Positions 1-6,909 of a DNA stretch of 10,374 bases are shown piece by piece. The notes beneath the pieces were generated by a model. That model did not search any database and was not told the origin of the DNA. It was given only the letters and a program-made list of their open reading frames with translations. Each line of letters begins with the position of its first letter. The first letter of the stretch is position 1. Position numbers and translations under genes: made by a program. This DNA is from an uncultured Holophagaceae bacterium (GTDB taxonomy: Bacteria; Acidobacteriota; Holophagae; Holophagales; Holophagaceae), in assembly GCA_903927605.1 (NCBI GenBank), contig CAIYNT010000257.1:1-10374 (forward strand), in the 5' to 3' direction.

Positions 1-51
1 CCTCGGTACGCAGGATCAAAACCTGCTGCCTTACCACTTGGCTACTCCCCA
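1..51 (-). tRNA. tRNA-Gln (anticodon TTG), 3' part cut off by window edge
   Basis: Read on the minus strand the segment folds as the 5' two thirds of a tRNA. It has a 7-nt acceptor strand TGGGGAG, a D-stem GCC/GGC around the loop AAGTGGTAA, and a perfect 5-bp anticodon stem GCAGG/CCTGC closing the loop TTTTGAT. The anticodon is therefore TTG, reading glutamine codons. The variable region GTACC and the first strand of the T-stem (GAGG) follow before the window ends. The T-loop and 3' acceptor strand lie outside. The TGGGG start is typical of bacterial tRNA-Gln. It lies 52 nt downstream of the spoVG stop codon on the same strand. Confidence 0.93.
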
Positions 52-63
52 GGCGGAAAACCA

Positions 64-92
64 AGCATAGCGCGGGTTCACGTCTGGCCCAA
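64..92 (-). promoter_or_regulatory. Candidate sigma70-type promoter of tRNA-Gln
   Basis: On the minus strand a TTGGGC hexamer (87-92) and a TATGCT hexamer (64-69) are separated by exactly 17 nt. The -10 box ends 12 nt before the tRNA 5' end, leaving room for a short leader removed by RNase P. The -10 matches consensus at 4 of 6 positions, the -35 only at the leading TTG. It overlaps nothing coding. Geometry is good but the boxes are imperfect, so this is an inference from spacing and position. Confidence 0.4.
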
Positions 93-103
93 GCCCCGAG
101 GGC

Positions 104-463
104 TCAGGAACCGGCCTTGGGTGTGAACCCGAACTCTTCGACGCCCAGGAGGTCCGGACGCACCTGGGCGGCCTCGCCACGCTCGATCCGGCTGATGGCG
201 CGGTGGCCGGTGGCGGCCTCGTAGGCCAGGAGGACCTTCTCCTCGATCTCCTCGCGCAGGTTGTTGTTCAGCGGATAGGCGATGTCCTTGAAGCTGCCGT
301 CCCGTTTGCGGCGGCTGGGCATGGCCACGAAGTAGCCGTCCTCGCTCTCGACCACGCGCAGATCGCCCACCAGAAAGCAATCCTCAATGACCAGGGCGGC
401 AAAGGCCTTGAGCTTGTCGTCCCCCTCCACCTTGTTGATGCGGATGTCGGTGATGTTGAGCAT
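104..463 (-). CDS. spoVG: SpoVG family nucleic-acid-binding regulator
   Basis: A 119-residue protein starting at ATG 463, with a GAGGA ribosome binding site 6 nt upstream, and ending in TGA. Residues 1-88 carry the SpoVG pattern: an N-terminal strand (ITDIRINKV), the core FVAMPSRRKRDGSFKDIAYP around residues 45-64 and a C-terminal helix (REEIEEKVLLAYE). SpoVG proteins are small DNA- and RNA-binding regulators, named from Bacillus sporulation and septation but found in many non-sporulating phyla. Nothing here implies sporulation. Residues 90-119 form a tail beyond the conserved core. It is the last protein gene of the pgeF-side run and precedes the tRNA. Its targets in this organism cannot be read from the sequence. 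Confidence 0.93.
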   Translation of the reverse strand: MLNITDIRINKVEGDDKLKAFAALVIEDCFLVGDLRVVESEDGYFVAMPSRRKRDGSFKDIAYPLNNNLREEIEEKVLLAYEAATGHRAISRIERGEAAQVRPDLLGVEEFGFTPKAGS

Positions 464-468
464 GGGGA

Positions 469-497
469 GTCCTCAGTCTTCGGTCCTCAGCCCTCAG
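469..497 (-). repeat. Short direct repeats in the pgeF-spoVG gap carrying Shine-Dalgarno-like cores
   Basis: In the 54-nt gap upstream of spoVG the octamer GTCCTCAG (plus strand) occurs at 469-476 and 483-490. A related heptamer CCCTCAG sits at 491-497. On the transcribed strand this gives three copies of a CTGAGG unit, two of them CTGAGGAC. Each contains a ribosome-binding-site-like GAGG core. Only the copy closest to the ATG is at a useful distance. The repeats are seen directly. Any role is unknown, and simple local duplication is the plainest explanation. Confidence 0.5.
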
Positions 498-517
498 GAG
501 CGAGACCGACCTTCAGG

Positions 518-1183
518 TTAGCCGATCTCGATCCAGCCCCACTGGCGGTCGGTGGTCTCACCGCAGCGATAGGAGTACAGCAGATCGGACCGACAGACCG
601 TACACAGGGCCACGCTCCCGTCCCGGGTGGGGTCCATTCCCAGGTCCAGGGCCTGGGCCCGCAGGAAGCCGTGCAGGTCCAGGTGGGGTCTGCCGGAGGA
701 CCCTTCGGTCCGCAGACTGTCCTGCCAGGCGGGGTCCCGCCGGGCGGCCTCGATGACTTCTTCGCCCACCTCGAAGTGGCAAGCCAGGATGGCGGGACCC
801 AAGGCCCACACCAGGTTTTTCGGATTGCCCCCCAGGGTGCGGTAGCGGTCCACACCGCGGCGCAGGATGCCATGACCGGATTCCTGATCACCGTGGCCGG
901 TAGCTCCCCGCCAGCCCGCATGGAGGGCCGCCACCCAGGGCGTTCCGTCCATCAGGGGCCCGGCCAGCAGCGCCGGCACACAGTCGGCCACGCGCACACC
1001 GATACGAAGGCCCGGAGATGAGGTCCACAACCCGTCCCCTTCCACCACAGCCCCCGAGGCTTCAACGATGCCGCAGCCATGCACCTGGTTCAGGCGCCTG
1101 GCAGGAAGGGCCTCCGGAGGGTCCAGGCGAGTCGAGAAGCCCCAACTCAACGGGAAGGGCGGTTGGGCAACGGGAATCAGCAC
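518..1183 (-). CDS. pgeF: Peptidoglycan editing factor PgeF (YfiH/LACC1-type multicopper oxidoreductase fold)
   Basis: A 221-residue protein of the YfiH/DUF152 family. Family members were once called polyphenol oxidases or laccases. The bacterial protein prevents or removes L-Ser misincorporated in place of L-Ala in peptidoglycan stem peptides, and relatives act on purine nucleosides. Signature pieces appear in order: NQVHG (His35), VADCVP (Cys68), HAGWRG (His88), then ALGPAILACHFEVG (130-140) and an SYR motif near 204. His35, Cys68 and His88 match the family metal site. I chose the GTG at 1183 because the upstream pbpG stop lies only 7 nt before it. No ATG is available in frame and no strong ribosome binding site is visible, which suggests translational coupling to pbpG. 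The protein is slightly shorter than most homologues (about 240-260) and looks intact. Confidence 0.92.
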   Translation of the reverse strand: MLIPVAQPPFPLSWGFSTRLDPPEALPARRLNQVHGCGIVEASGAVVEGDGLWTSSPGLRIGVRVADCVPALLAGPLMDGTPWVAALHAGWRGATGHGDQESGHGILRRGVDRYRTLGGNPKNLVWALGPAILACHFEVGEEVIEAARRDPAWQDSLRTEGSSGRPHLDLHGFLRAQALDLGMDPTRDGSVALCTVCRSDLLYSYRCGETTDRQWGWIEIG

Positions 1184-1190
1184 GATACGG

Positions 1191-2024
1191 TCACTGCCTG
1201 GAGCCGAGGCGGGCTTCCATCCACTGCTTGATACGATTGGCGTCCCCCAGCCGGGTGTACTTGCCCCAGGAATCTAGCAGGATGATGAGGACGGGCCGGT
1301 TCGCCAGCATGGCCTGCATGACCAGGCAGCGGCCAGCCTCCTCGATGTAGCCGGTCTTGGAGAGTCCAATGTCCCAGCGGCCATTCCGCACCAATGCGTT
1401 GGTGTTGGGGAACTGGATGCTGTGGCGGCCGTTCTGGAGGGTGGTCTCGGGCCGGGTGGTGAAATCGCGGATCTCGGAATAGCGGTAGGCCGCTTCCAGG
1501 ATGCGGGCCAGATCCCAGGCCGTGGCCACGTTGCCGCTGGATAGGCCGGCGGGGTCCTCGAAGCGGGCGCCCGTAAGGCCGAGGGCCTTGGCCTTGACGT
1601 TCATGGCCTGGACGAAGGCGGGAAGGCCCCCTGGAAAGGTGCGTCCCAGCGCGTGAGCGGCGCGGTTCTCCGAGGCCAGCAGGGCCAGCAGGAGAGCCTG
1701 TTCCCTGGGCAGATGGGTGCCAATCGGGAGGCGGGACCGGCTGTGACGGAGTTCATCCTTGTCATCGGCGGTAATGGTCAGCAGTTCGCTGGGATCGAGG
1801 TGGGCATCCAGCAGGACCATGGCCGTCATGAGCTTGGTCAGCGAGGCGATGGGAACCACTACGCCAGCCTGTTTCTCCAGCAGGGTCTGACCCGTGCTCT
1901 GATCCAGCACCAGCGCAGAGGCGGATTTCAGGGACAACCGGGCAGCGGAGGGGATAGCGGCGCTCAGGGCTGCGAATCCGGCCAGCGCCAGCCCCAGACA
2001 ACGCATGCCCCTGCTGAATCCCAT
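1191..2024 (-). CDS. pbpG: Periplasmic D-Ala-D-Ala endopeptidase/carboxypeptidase, PBP7 (PbpG)-like, peptidase S11
   Basis: A 277-residue penicillin-binding protein of the S11 family. The catalytic motifs are all present: SxxK as Ser61-Leu-Thr-Lys64, SxN as Ser118-Glu-Asn120, and KTG at 223-225. The surrounding sequence (ASENRAAHALGR, KTGYIEEAGRCLVM, WGKYTRLGDANR) resembles E. coli PBP7/PbpG, which cleaves D-Ala-meso-DAP crosslinks, more than PBP5. There is no C-terminal amphipathic anchor, also as in PBP7. Residues 1-28 form a signal peptide with a likely cleavage after Ala28, so it acts in the periplasm. The ATG at 2024 has a GGAG ribosome binding site 6 nt upstream. It appears to form a two-gene unit with pgeF, linking murein cleavage to stem-peptide quality control. 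A DD-carboxypeptidase role (DacA-like) is the main alternative. Confidence 0.92.
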   Translation of the reverse strand: MGFSRGMRCLGLALAGFAALSAAIPSAARLSLKSASALVLDQSTGQTLLEKQAGVVVPIASLTKLMTAMVLLDAHLDPSELLTITADDKDELRHSRSRLPIGTHLPREQALLLALLASENRAAHALGRTFPGGLPAFVQAMNVKAKALGLTGARFEDPAGLSSGNVATAWDLARILEAAYRYSEIRDFTTRPETTLQNGRHSIQFPNTNALVRNGRWDIGLSKTGYIEEAGRCLVMQAMLANRPVLIILLDSWGKYTRLGDANRIKQWMEARLGSRQ

Positions 2025-2063
2025 GCTTGCTCCAGAAGATTTCGACTGTCGCCACTTCTTCCT

Positions 2064-2094
2064 AGTCTATCGGATCTGGAGGTCGATTGCTCAA
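2064..2094 (-). promoter_or_regulatory. Possible promoter upstream of pbpG
   Basis: On the minus strand TTGAGC (2089-2094) and TAGACT (2064-2069) each match a sigma70 hexamer at four positions. They lie 40-70 nt upstream of the pbpG ATG. The 19-nt spacer is longer than optimal. A promoter is expected here because this is the widest gap between confident genes and the preceding gene is unrelated. The boxes alone would not carry the call. Confidence 0.3.
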
Positions 2095-2122
2095 GTGCTT
2101 AGGAGCTGGAGCGAAATAGGCA

Positions 2123-2148
2123 TTGCCATCGCGCTGGGCGCCGGGCAA
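2123..2148 (-). terminator. Possible hairpin terminator after the ubiA-like gene
   Basis: About 30 nt beyond the TAA stop of the UbiA-family gene, the minus strand reads TTGCC, an inner GCGC/GCGC stem with a CCA loop, then GGCAA. This is a two-part stem with a small internal loop. It is followed by TGCCTATTTC, which contains only a short T run. It would close the transcript coming from glmU/mla before pbpG begins. The poor T-tract makes it a weak call. Confidence 0.3.
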
Positions 2149-2178
2149 GCGAGACTAGGAGGCTGAGGTTCTAGCTCC

Positions 2179-3075
2179 TTATGGCCACAACAGGGCCAGC
2201 AGACTGAGGTCGGTGATGGCCCAGGCCCCGAGCCCCCAGTACATGCCCTTTTCGTGCCGGTGGTCGGTCCAGGTCCGCCAGCCCAGCAGCCACGGAATGA
2301 GGACCACCAGCCAAGCCGCCAGGGACGGCAAGAGGTAGAGTGGGACGCGCCCCTGGGTCAGGATCGCTGCCAGGAAGCAGGCATGGGCGATCAGGGCCGC
2401 CACCAGGGCCAAGGCCAAGCTGCGCCCCACCCCCAGCTGGATCACGAGGGTGCGGTCGCCGCGGCGGCCGTCCTCGGCCACCTGATAGATCTGGGTCATG
2501 GGATAGAGGGCGGCGAAGAGGAAGGCGAACCCCATCGAGGCCAGCAGGATGGCACGGCTGAAGGGCAGGCCTGTCAGGGCCCACCCGGCCAGGGGCGTGA
2601 GCAGACCAAAACCTACGCAATTGATGAGCAGATCCCAACCCGCCCGGGCCTTGAGTCGAGGAGGGGGCACCGAATAGAGCACGCTCATGATCACGCAGGC
2701 GAGGTTGATGAGGGCGAAGGGCAGGGGCAGAAGGAACCCCATGACGGTCGAGCTCCCCAGCAGTACCGAGGAAAAGGCCAGCAGGTGTTCGGGGGGCCTG
2801 GGCGGCGCCTTCAGGTAGCCGATGTCGCCCTCATCCTTGTCGAAGGCGCTGTTGATGGCGAGGGTCCCACCATTCATCAAAGCCACGAAGACCAGCCACC
2901 CAAGCACAGAAGGCCTGGCGCGAAGCCCCCATCCGGCGGCCAGGAGGGTGCCCAGGAGGAAATGGGCCGACATGATGGGCCATTCTAGAGGTCGGAGATG
3001 CAGCAGATAGGGCATGGCCCTGGGGCCCACCAGCTGCTCGAAGAATCTGCGGACCGGGAATCGGTTCGCCGTCAT
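2179..3075 (-). CDS. UbiA-family membrane prenyltransferase
   Basis: A 298-residue polytopic membrane protein of the UbiA superfamily, whose members transfer a polyprenyl group from its diphosphate to an acceptor such as an aromatic ring, heme, a chlorophyll precursor or a glycerol/sugar phosphate. The first Asp-rich motif appears as N75-SAF-D79-K-D81-EG-D84 and is followed by the classic YSVPPPRLK segment (134-142). The second motif appears as YQVAEDGRRGDRTL (197-210), with Asp202 and Asp207. About eight hydrophobic segments span the rest. The start ATG at 3075 overlaps the stop of the DUF116 gene by 4 nt (ATGA), supporting this start and translational coupling. No ubiquinone, menaquinone or heme genes are adjacent, so the acceptor cannot be named. 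The first Asp motif is of NxxxDxD form rather than NDxxD. Confidence 0.88.
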   Translation of the reverse strand: MTANRFPVRRFFEQLVGPRAMPYLLHLRPLEWPIMSAHFLLGTLLAAGWGLRARPSVLGWLVFVALMNGGTLAINSAFDKDEGDIGYLKAPPRPPEHLLAFSSVLLGSSTVMGFLLPLPFALINLACVIMSVLYSVPPPRLKARAGWDLLINCVGFGLLTPLAGWALTGLPFSRAILLASMGFAFLFAALYPMTQIYQVAEDGRRGDRTLVIQLGVGRSLALALVAALIAHACFLAAILTQGRVPLYLLPSLAAWLVVLIPWLLGWRTWTDHRHEKGMYWGLGAWAITDLSLLALLWP

Positions 3076-3860
3076 GCGATGCCTTCGCGGCGGAGGGGCT
3101 CGACCTCACCTGATGGGCGGCGAGGCTCCACCAGCGCCTCCATGGCTGCGAAGAGATGGGGCAGGCTGAAATCCGTGTCGACGCACATGCCATGGGGCAA
3201 GGACAACGGGATCACATAGGACGGGATCTCCGGCAACTTCTTGAGTCCCTTGAGCAGACGATCCGTACAGCTCACGGCCACGATGAGATCCGGGCGGTAC
3301 TCCCGCGCCTCTCGGTAGGCCTTGTGGCTGCGGTTGGAGATCCGGCCTTCCCAGTGGTTCAGGAGGACGGCATTCATGTAGTCGCCCACGGGACACAGGC
3401 CGCAGTCATAGCAGGCCTGGAGGTCGTCGAGGATGCCGGCCTTGCAGCGCGCCAGCTGGATGCAGTGAGGCAGCAGGATGAGGGCCCGTCGGGCGCGGCG
3501 GGTACCAAACGCCTCCCGTACTCGGCGGTTGTTGTGACCGCAGAAGGAGAGGATCCAGGTGTCCTCCCAGCCCAGCCATCGGGCCAGGGGCCGGAGGGCA
3601 TTGGCCCAAAGGCTGTCCTGGCGCAGGATGGCGGTCCGGTTGCGAAAATACGCATCCCCCCGAAGAAAGCTGGGCCAGGCCGCTGCTAGCGCGGCAACGC
3701 CCACCAGCATCCACCAGCCGCGACCGGCGCCATGCAGGACCGACCCGACTAGGGCGCTGGCCGCCAGGGCCAGAGGCAGGCCCCTGCGAACCCAGAGAAA
3801 CAGGGCCCCACTTTCGACCGGCAGCGGTCCGGACGCGGGCAGGACCCTGGCGGTCTTCAC
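3072..3860 (-). CDS. DUF116 family cysteine-rich protein with N-terminal membrane segments
   Basis: A 262-residue protein. Two hydrophobic segments (about residues 20-42 and 48-66) precede the DUF116 domain (about 100-235). The domain shows LLPHCIQLARCK (Cys133, Cys139), CYDCGLC (Cys150, 153, 156), SCTDR (Cys198) and HGMC (Cys226). This spacing is characteristic of the family and suggests a metal or iron-sulfur centre, but the function of DUF116 is not established. The GTG start at 3860 overlaps the mlaD stop by 4 nt (GTGA), and its own stop overlaps the UbiA-family ATG by 4 nt, so it is probably co-translated with both. Its place between an MCE transporter and a prenyltransferase suggests a membrane-surface role in lipid or isoprenoid chemistry, which is inference only. 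Confidence 0.85.
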   Translation of the reverse strand: MKTARVLPASGPLPVESGALFLWVRRGLPLALAASALVGSVLHGAGRGWWMLVGVAALAAAWPSFLRGDAYFRNRTAILRQDSLWANALRPLARWLGWEDTWILSFCGHNNRRVREAFGTRRARRALILLPHCIQLARCKAGILDDLQACYDCGLCPVGDYMNAVLLNHWEGRISNRSHKAYREAREYRPDLIVAVSCTDRLLKGLKKLPEIPSYVIPLSLPHGMCVDTDFSLPHLFAAMEALVEPRRPSGEVEPLRREGIA

Positions 3861-5320
3861 TTGGAGGCTCCGGCCAATCCGACCATTTTCTTAAGATCGT
3901 CGTCCTTCCAGCGCAGGCCCGCCCCGAAGAAGATCGTGCGGAGATCCTTGTTGGCGATGTCCTGCACGCCAGCCTGAAGGTAGGCGCCCTTCCAGAACTG
4001 GTAGCTGCTAGTGAAGCGGTATCTGGGATTCGGCTTGTTGTCGCGTTTCATGAAGTCATAGGCCAGCATTCCGAATCGGAGCCGGTCGTTCAGTCCGCGC
4101 AGCTCGACCCCGCCACCGCCCGTGTTCTCGACAATGCCTGCGGAGAAGACTGCGGGGCCCAGGCGCTTGGCAAACTGGGCTGACATGGTGAAGGTCCGGT
4201 CTGTGGTGACCCATTTGATGTTCTGCGGTACCGTGACCGGCTTGCCCGTAATGGGATCCAACTGGGTGATCATCTGGATGCTCTGGTTGATCTTGCCGTC
4301 TGGGGTGGAGTCGAAACCAAGGGCATACCAGTAATCTGGACTGGGTGCGATCTCGAGGCCAAGGCCCGATTGGCTGTCACCGCGTTTGGACCACTGGGCC
4401 GCATTCATGTCCAGGCGGAAATCCATCTTGTTGAAGCCGCCCAGCATGCTGTTCACGTTGTCCACGGCTTCGTTGATCTTCTTGACGGTGGTCTCGTCGT
4501 TCAGCAGCTTGCCGATGGTGCCTTCGCCATTGTTGATGCGGTCAGTGAGGACCTTGATGTTGTCAGCCGACCCCCGGAAACTCTGGGCCAGCTTGCGGAT
4601 GTCGGTGACGGCGCCCTTCAGCTCGGGGCGGTTCTCCTCCAGGATGGCATTGAGATTCTTGCCCACGACTTCGAACTGCTGGGCCAAGACCGGCAGCTTG
4701 TCTCGCAGTTCAGTGGTGAGGGCCTCGATGTTGGCCATGGAGTGGTTGATGGAACCGTGGTTCTCCTGGGCCATGGAACGGAACTCGGCGGTCAGCACCC
4801 GGACGTTGTCCACGATCTCGTCGAGTTTCTGGCGGCCCTGTTCGCCACCGATGGACTCATTCAGGGCGAAAGTGACGCCTTTTACGTTCTTGCCGATGTC
4901 GGAGAGGGTCTCCATGAGGGCGTCCAGGCTCACACCCGCCTTGCTGGGCAGGGGGGTGTCCCCGGGGAAGAGTCCCTTGGCGCTGTGGCCGGGATCGAGG
5001 TCGACGAATTTCTCCCCCAGGATGCCGATGGAACCCAAGGACACATGGGCATCGGCATAGATCGGCACATCGTTCGAGATGCCGATCACCACCCGGGCCT
5101 TCCCGTTCTCAAGGGTGATGGTGCGGACCGAGCCCACAGGCACGCCGGCGATGCGCACCGCGCTCTGCACGTTCAGGCCTGCCACGGAATCGAAGTGGGT
5201 GAAGCGTTCGGACTGATTGCGCTTCCCTCCGATTTCCAGCTTCTCCGCACGGAAGATCAGCACGGCCAACAGGACGATGGTGCCAGTAAAGAAGAGGCCG
5301 ACCTTGGTTTCCAGCTTCAT
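3857..5320 (-). CDS. mlaD: MCE-family lipid transport protein MlaD-like with extended beta-rich C-terminus
   Basis: A 487-residue protein, far longer than E. coli MlaD (183). Residues 7-24 are a single transmembrane anchor. Residues about 36-115 are one MCE domain, ending in the typical GSIGILGEKFVDLDPG. Residues about 130-300 are predicted helical or coiled-coil, with repeated leucine/valine heptads and an NNGEGTIGKLLND motif common in MCE proteins. Residues about 300-475 consist of alternating strands rich in aromatic residues and glycine, ending ...FFGAGLRW, which resembles an outer-membrane beta-barrel. MCE proteins form hexamers that carry lipids across the periplasm. The ATG at 5320 overlaps the mlaF stop by 4 nt. 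Together with mlaE and mlaF it makes a complete inner-membrane MCE transporter. No mlaA, mlaB or mlaC is in the window. Confidence 0.92.
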   Translation of the reverse strand: MKLETKVGLFFTGTIVLLAVLIFRAEKLEIGGKRNQSERFTHFDSVAGLNVQSAVRIAGVPVGSVRTITLENGKARVVIGISNDVPIYADAHVSLGSIGILGEKFVDLDPGHSAKGLFPGDTPLPSKAGVSLDALMETLSDIGKNVKGVTFALNESIGGEQGRQKLDEIVDNVRVLTAEFRSMAQENHGSINHSMANIEALTTELRDKLPVLAQQFEVVGKNLNAILEENRPELKGAVTDIRKLAQSFRGSADNIKVLTDRINNGEGTIGKLLNDETTVKKINEAVDNVNSMLGGFNKMDFRLDMNAAQWSKRGDSQSGLGLEIAPSPDYWYALGFDSTPDGKINQSIQMITQLDPITGKPVTVPQNIKWVTTDRTFTMSAQFAKRLGPAVFSAGIVENTGGGGVELRGLNDRLRFGMLAYDFMKRDNKPNPRYRFTSSYQFWKGAYLQAGVQDIANKDLRTIFFGAGLRWKDDDLKKMVGLAGASK

Positions 5321-6108
5321 GCGTGGGCCTCCTGAATTTTTCTCTTGGGCGGCGGTGGATCCTCAAGGAAGGGACCATCCGCATCCCCCCGCAGGAACTG
5401 CTGGACGACCGGGTGCGGATTGACCTTGAATTCCGCTGGTGTCTCGCAGGCGATGCACTCACCCCGGAAAAGCATGGCAATGCGGTCCGCGATCTCAAAG
5501 GCTGATTTCAGGTCGTGGGTGATGGTGATGCTGGTGACGCCCAACTCGTGCTTGAGATCCAGGATGATGCGGCCGATGACGTCTGTCATAACCGGATCCA
5601 GACCCGTGGTCGGTTCGTCGAAGAGCAGGATCTTGGGTTTGAGGGCGATGGCCCGAGCGAAGCCTACACGCCGCTTCATGCCGCCCGAGAGCTCTGAAGG
5701 CTTCAGTTTGTCCGTGTCCTTCAGACCCACCATGGCCAGGCACTCTTCAACCCGGCCCCGGACTTGCTCCTCGGTCATTTTGTGATGCCTGCGAAGGCCG
5801 AACGCGACGTTCTCGAACACGGTCATGGAATCGAACAGGGCCGCCATCTGGAAACACATCCCGATGCTCTGGCGAACCGTAAACAGATCCTCTCGCGAAA
5901 GCTGGGCGATGATCTTGCCTTCCACGGATACATGGCCCGAGTCAGGGGTGAGCAAGCCCATGATATTGCGGAGCAGCACAGTCTTGCCGGAGCCGGAGCC
6001 GCCCAGCACCACGAGGCTCTCGCCCTCCTCGACCTGGAGGTTCACCTTGGACAGCACGACCTTGGGACCAAAAGCCTTGGAGAGATTGACGACATCGATC
6101 ACAGCCAT
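5317..6108 (-). CDS. mlaF: ABC transporter ATPase of the MCE/Mla lipid transport system
   Basis: A 263-residue ABC ATPase of the MlaF type. Walker A is GGSGSGKT (36-43), the Q-loop is Gln87, the signature is LSGGM (140-144) followed by KRRVGFARAI, Walker B runs ILLFDEP (160-166) with catalytic Glu165, TTGLDP follows, and His198 is the H-loop. It would power lipid movement through MlaE. Residues 243-263 are a Pro/Lys-rich tail after the usual end of the domain. The ATG at 6108 lies 4 nt after the mlaE stop, and its stop overlaps the mlaD start, so all three are likely translated together. All catalytic residues are present. Confidence 0.95.
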   Translation of the reverse strand: MAVIDVVNLSKAFGPKVVLSKVNLQVEEGESLVVLGGSGSGKTVLLRNIMGLLTPDSGHVSVEGKIIAQLSREDLFTVRQSIGMCFQMAALFDSMTVFENVAFGLRRHHKMTEEQVRGRVEECLAMVGLKDTDKLKPSELSGGMKRRVGFARAIALKPKILLFDEPTTGLDPVMTDVIGRIILDLKHELGVTSITITHDLKSAFEIADRIAMLFRGECIACETPAEFKVNPHPVVQQFLRGDADGPFLEDPPPPKRKIQEAHA

Positions 6109-6112
6109 GTCG

Positions 6113-6889
6113 TCACACCAGGAGCAGTTTGGTGAGGAAGAAGTCGGCGATCAGAATCCAGAGGCTGCTGGTCACCACGCTGCTGGTGGGAGCGTTGCCC
6201 ACGCCTTCGGCCCCACCTTGAGTCCGGTAACCCTTCCAGCATCCGACCAGGGCGATGATCATCCCGAACACAAAGGCCTTGTAGATGGCAATGCGGAGGT
6301 CCCGGAAGGCCAGCAGCTTGTAGAACTCATTACCGTAGACGAAGGCGCTCTGGCCTTCCACGCCCACCAGGATGAGGTAGCCGCCCCAGAAACCGATGTA
6401 GACGGACACTATGGTCAGGAGTGGGACCACCAGCATCGAAGCGAGCAGCCTGGGCACGAAGAGGTATTGGATCGGATCCGTGGCTAGGCATTCGAGGGCA
6501 TCGATCTGCTCCGTAACCTGCATGGTGCCAAGTTCGGCCGCCATGGCCGATCCGATGCGGCCCGAGAGCATGAGGCCCGTGATGACCGGGGCGAGTTCGC
6601 GCATGACCGCCAGACCCTCGACCTGGGAGGCAAGCCCCTCGGCCTGGAATTGGCGGAACCCGAAGGCGAGTTGCACCGCGAACACCATGCTCACGGCCAG
6701 GCTCGTGAGCACCACCACCGGGATCGAATTAACGCCTACGGATTGGAACTGGTTCAGAAGGTTCTTGCCGTCGAAGGGGCGCTTGAAGATAGCGGCGAAA
6801 GCGCGTCCCGCGAGGACCGCGAAGTCGCCAAAGGTATCGGTGGCCTTCAGCACACCGGCGCCTACCTTGTCGATCACAGTCAGGACCAT
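6113..6889 (-). CDS. mlaE: MlaE family lipid ABC permease
   Basis: A 258-residue inner-membrane permease. The diagnostic MlaE/YrbE core is clear: ELAPVITGLMLSGRIGSAMA (98-117) continuing into AELGTMQVTEQIDALE. A downstream GCWKGYRTQGGAEGVGNAPT (216-235) also matches. About five to six hydrophobic segments are visible, including 55-77, 100-116, 145-175 and 203-217. The permease dimer sits under the MCE hexamer and passes phospholipids or other lipids. The ATG at 6889 follows the glmU stop by 20 nt, with a GGAG motif close upstream. It is the first gene of the mlaEFD set. Direction of lipid movement cannot be judged from the sequence. Confidence 0.95.
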   Translation of the reverse strand: MVLTVIDKVGAGVLKATDTFGDFAVLAGRAFAAIFKRPFDGKNLLNQFQSVGVNSIPVVVLTSLAVSMVFAVQLAFGFRQFQAEGLASQVEGLAVMRELAPVITGLMLSGRIGSAMAAELGTMQVTEQIDALECLATDPIQYLFVPRLLASMLVVPLLTIVSVYIGFWGGYLILVGVEGQSAFVYGNEFYKLLAFRDLRIAIYKAFVFGMIIALVGCWKGYRTQGGAEGVGNAPTSSVVTSSLWILIADFFLTKLLLV

Positions 6890-6909
6890 GGGGCTCCGTA
6901 CCTAAAGAA

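Noticed and set aside
92..104. Small hairpin AGCCC-CGA-GGGCT after spoVG as a terminator
   Set aside because: Stem of only 5 bp, no T-tract, and it overlaps the spoVG stop codon and the candidate tRNA -35 box.
4370..5335. Long plus-strand open frame (321 codons) opposite mlaD
   Set aside because: It is a shadow of the well-supported mlaD gene in a GC-rich genome and shows no family motifs. The same holds for the long plus-strand frames at 203-1021, 2254-2988, 7081-8208 and 8401-9621.
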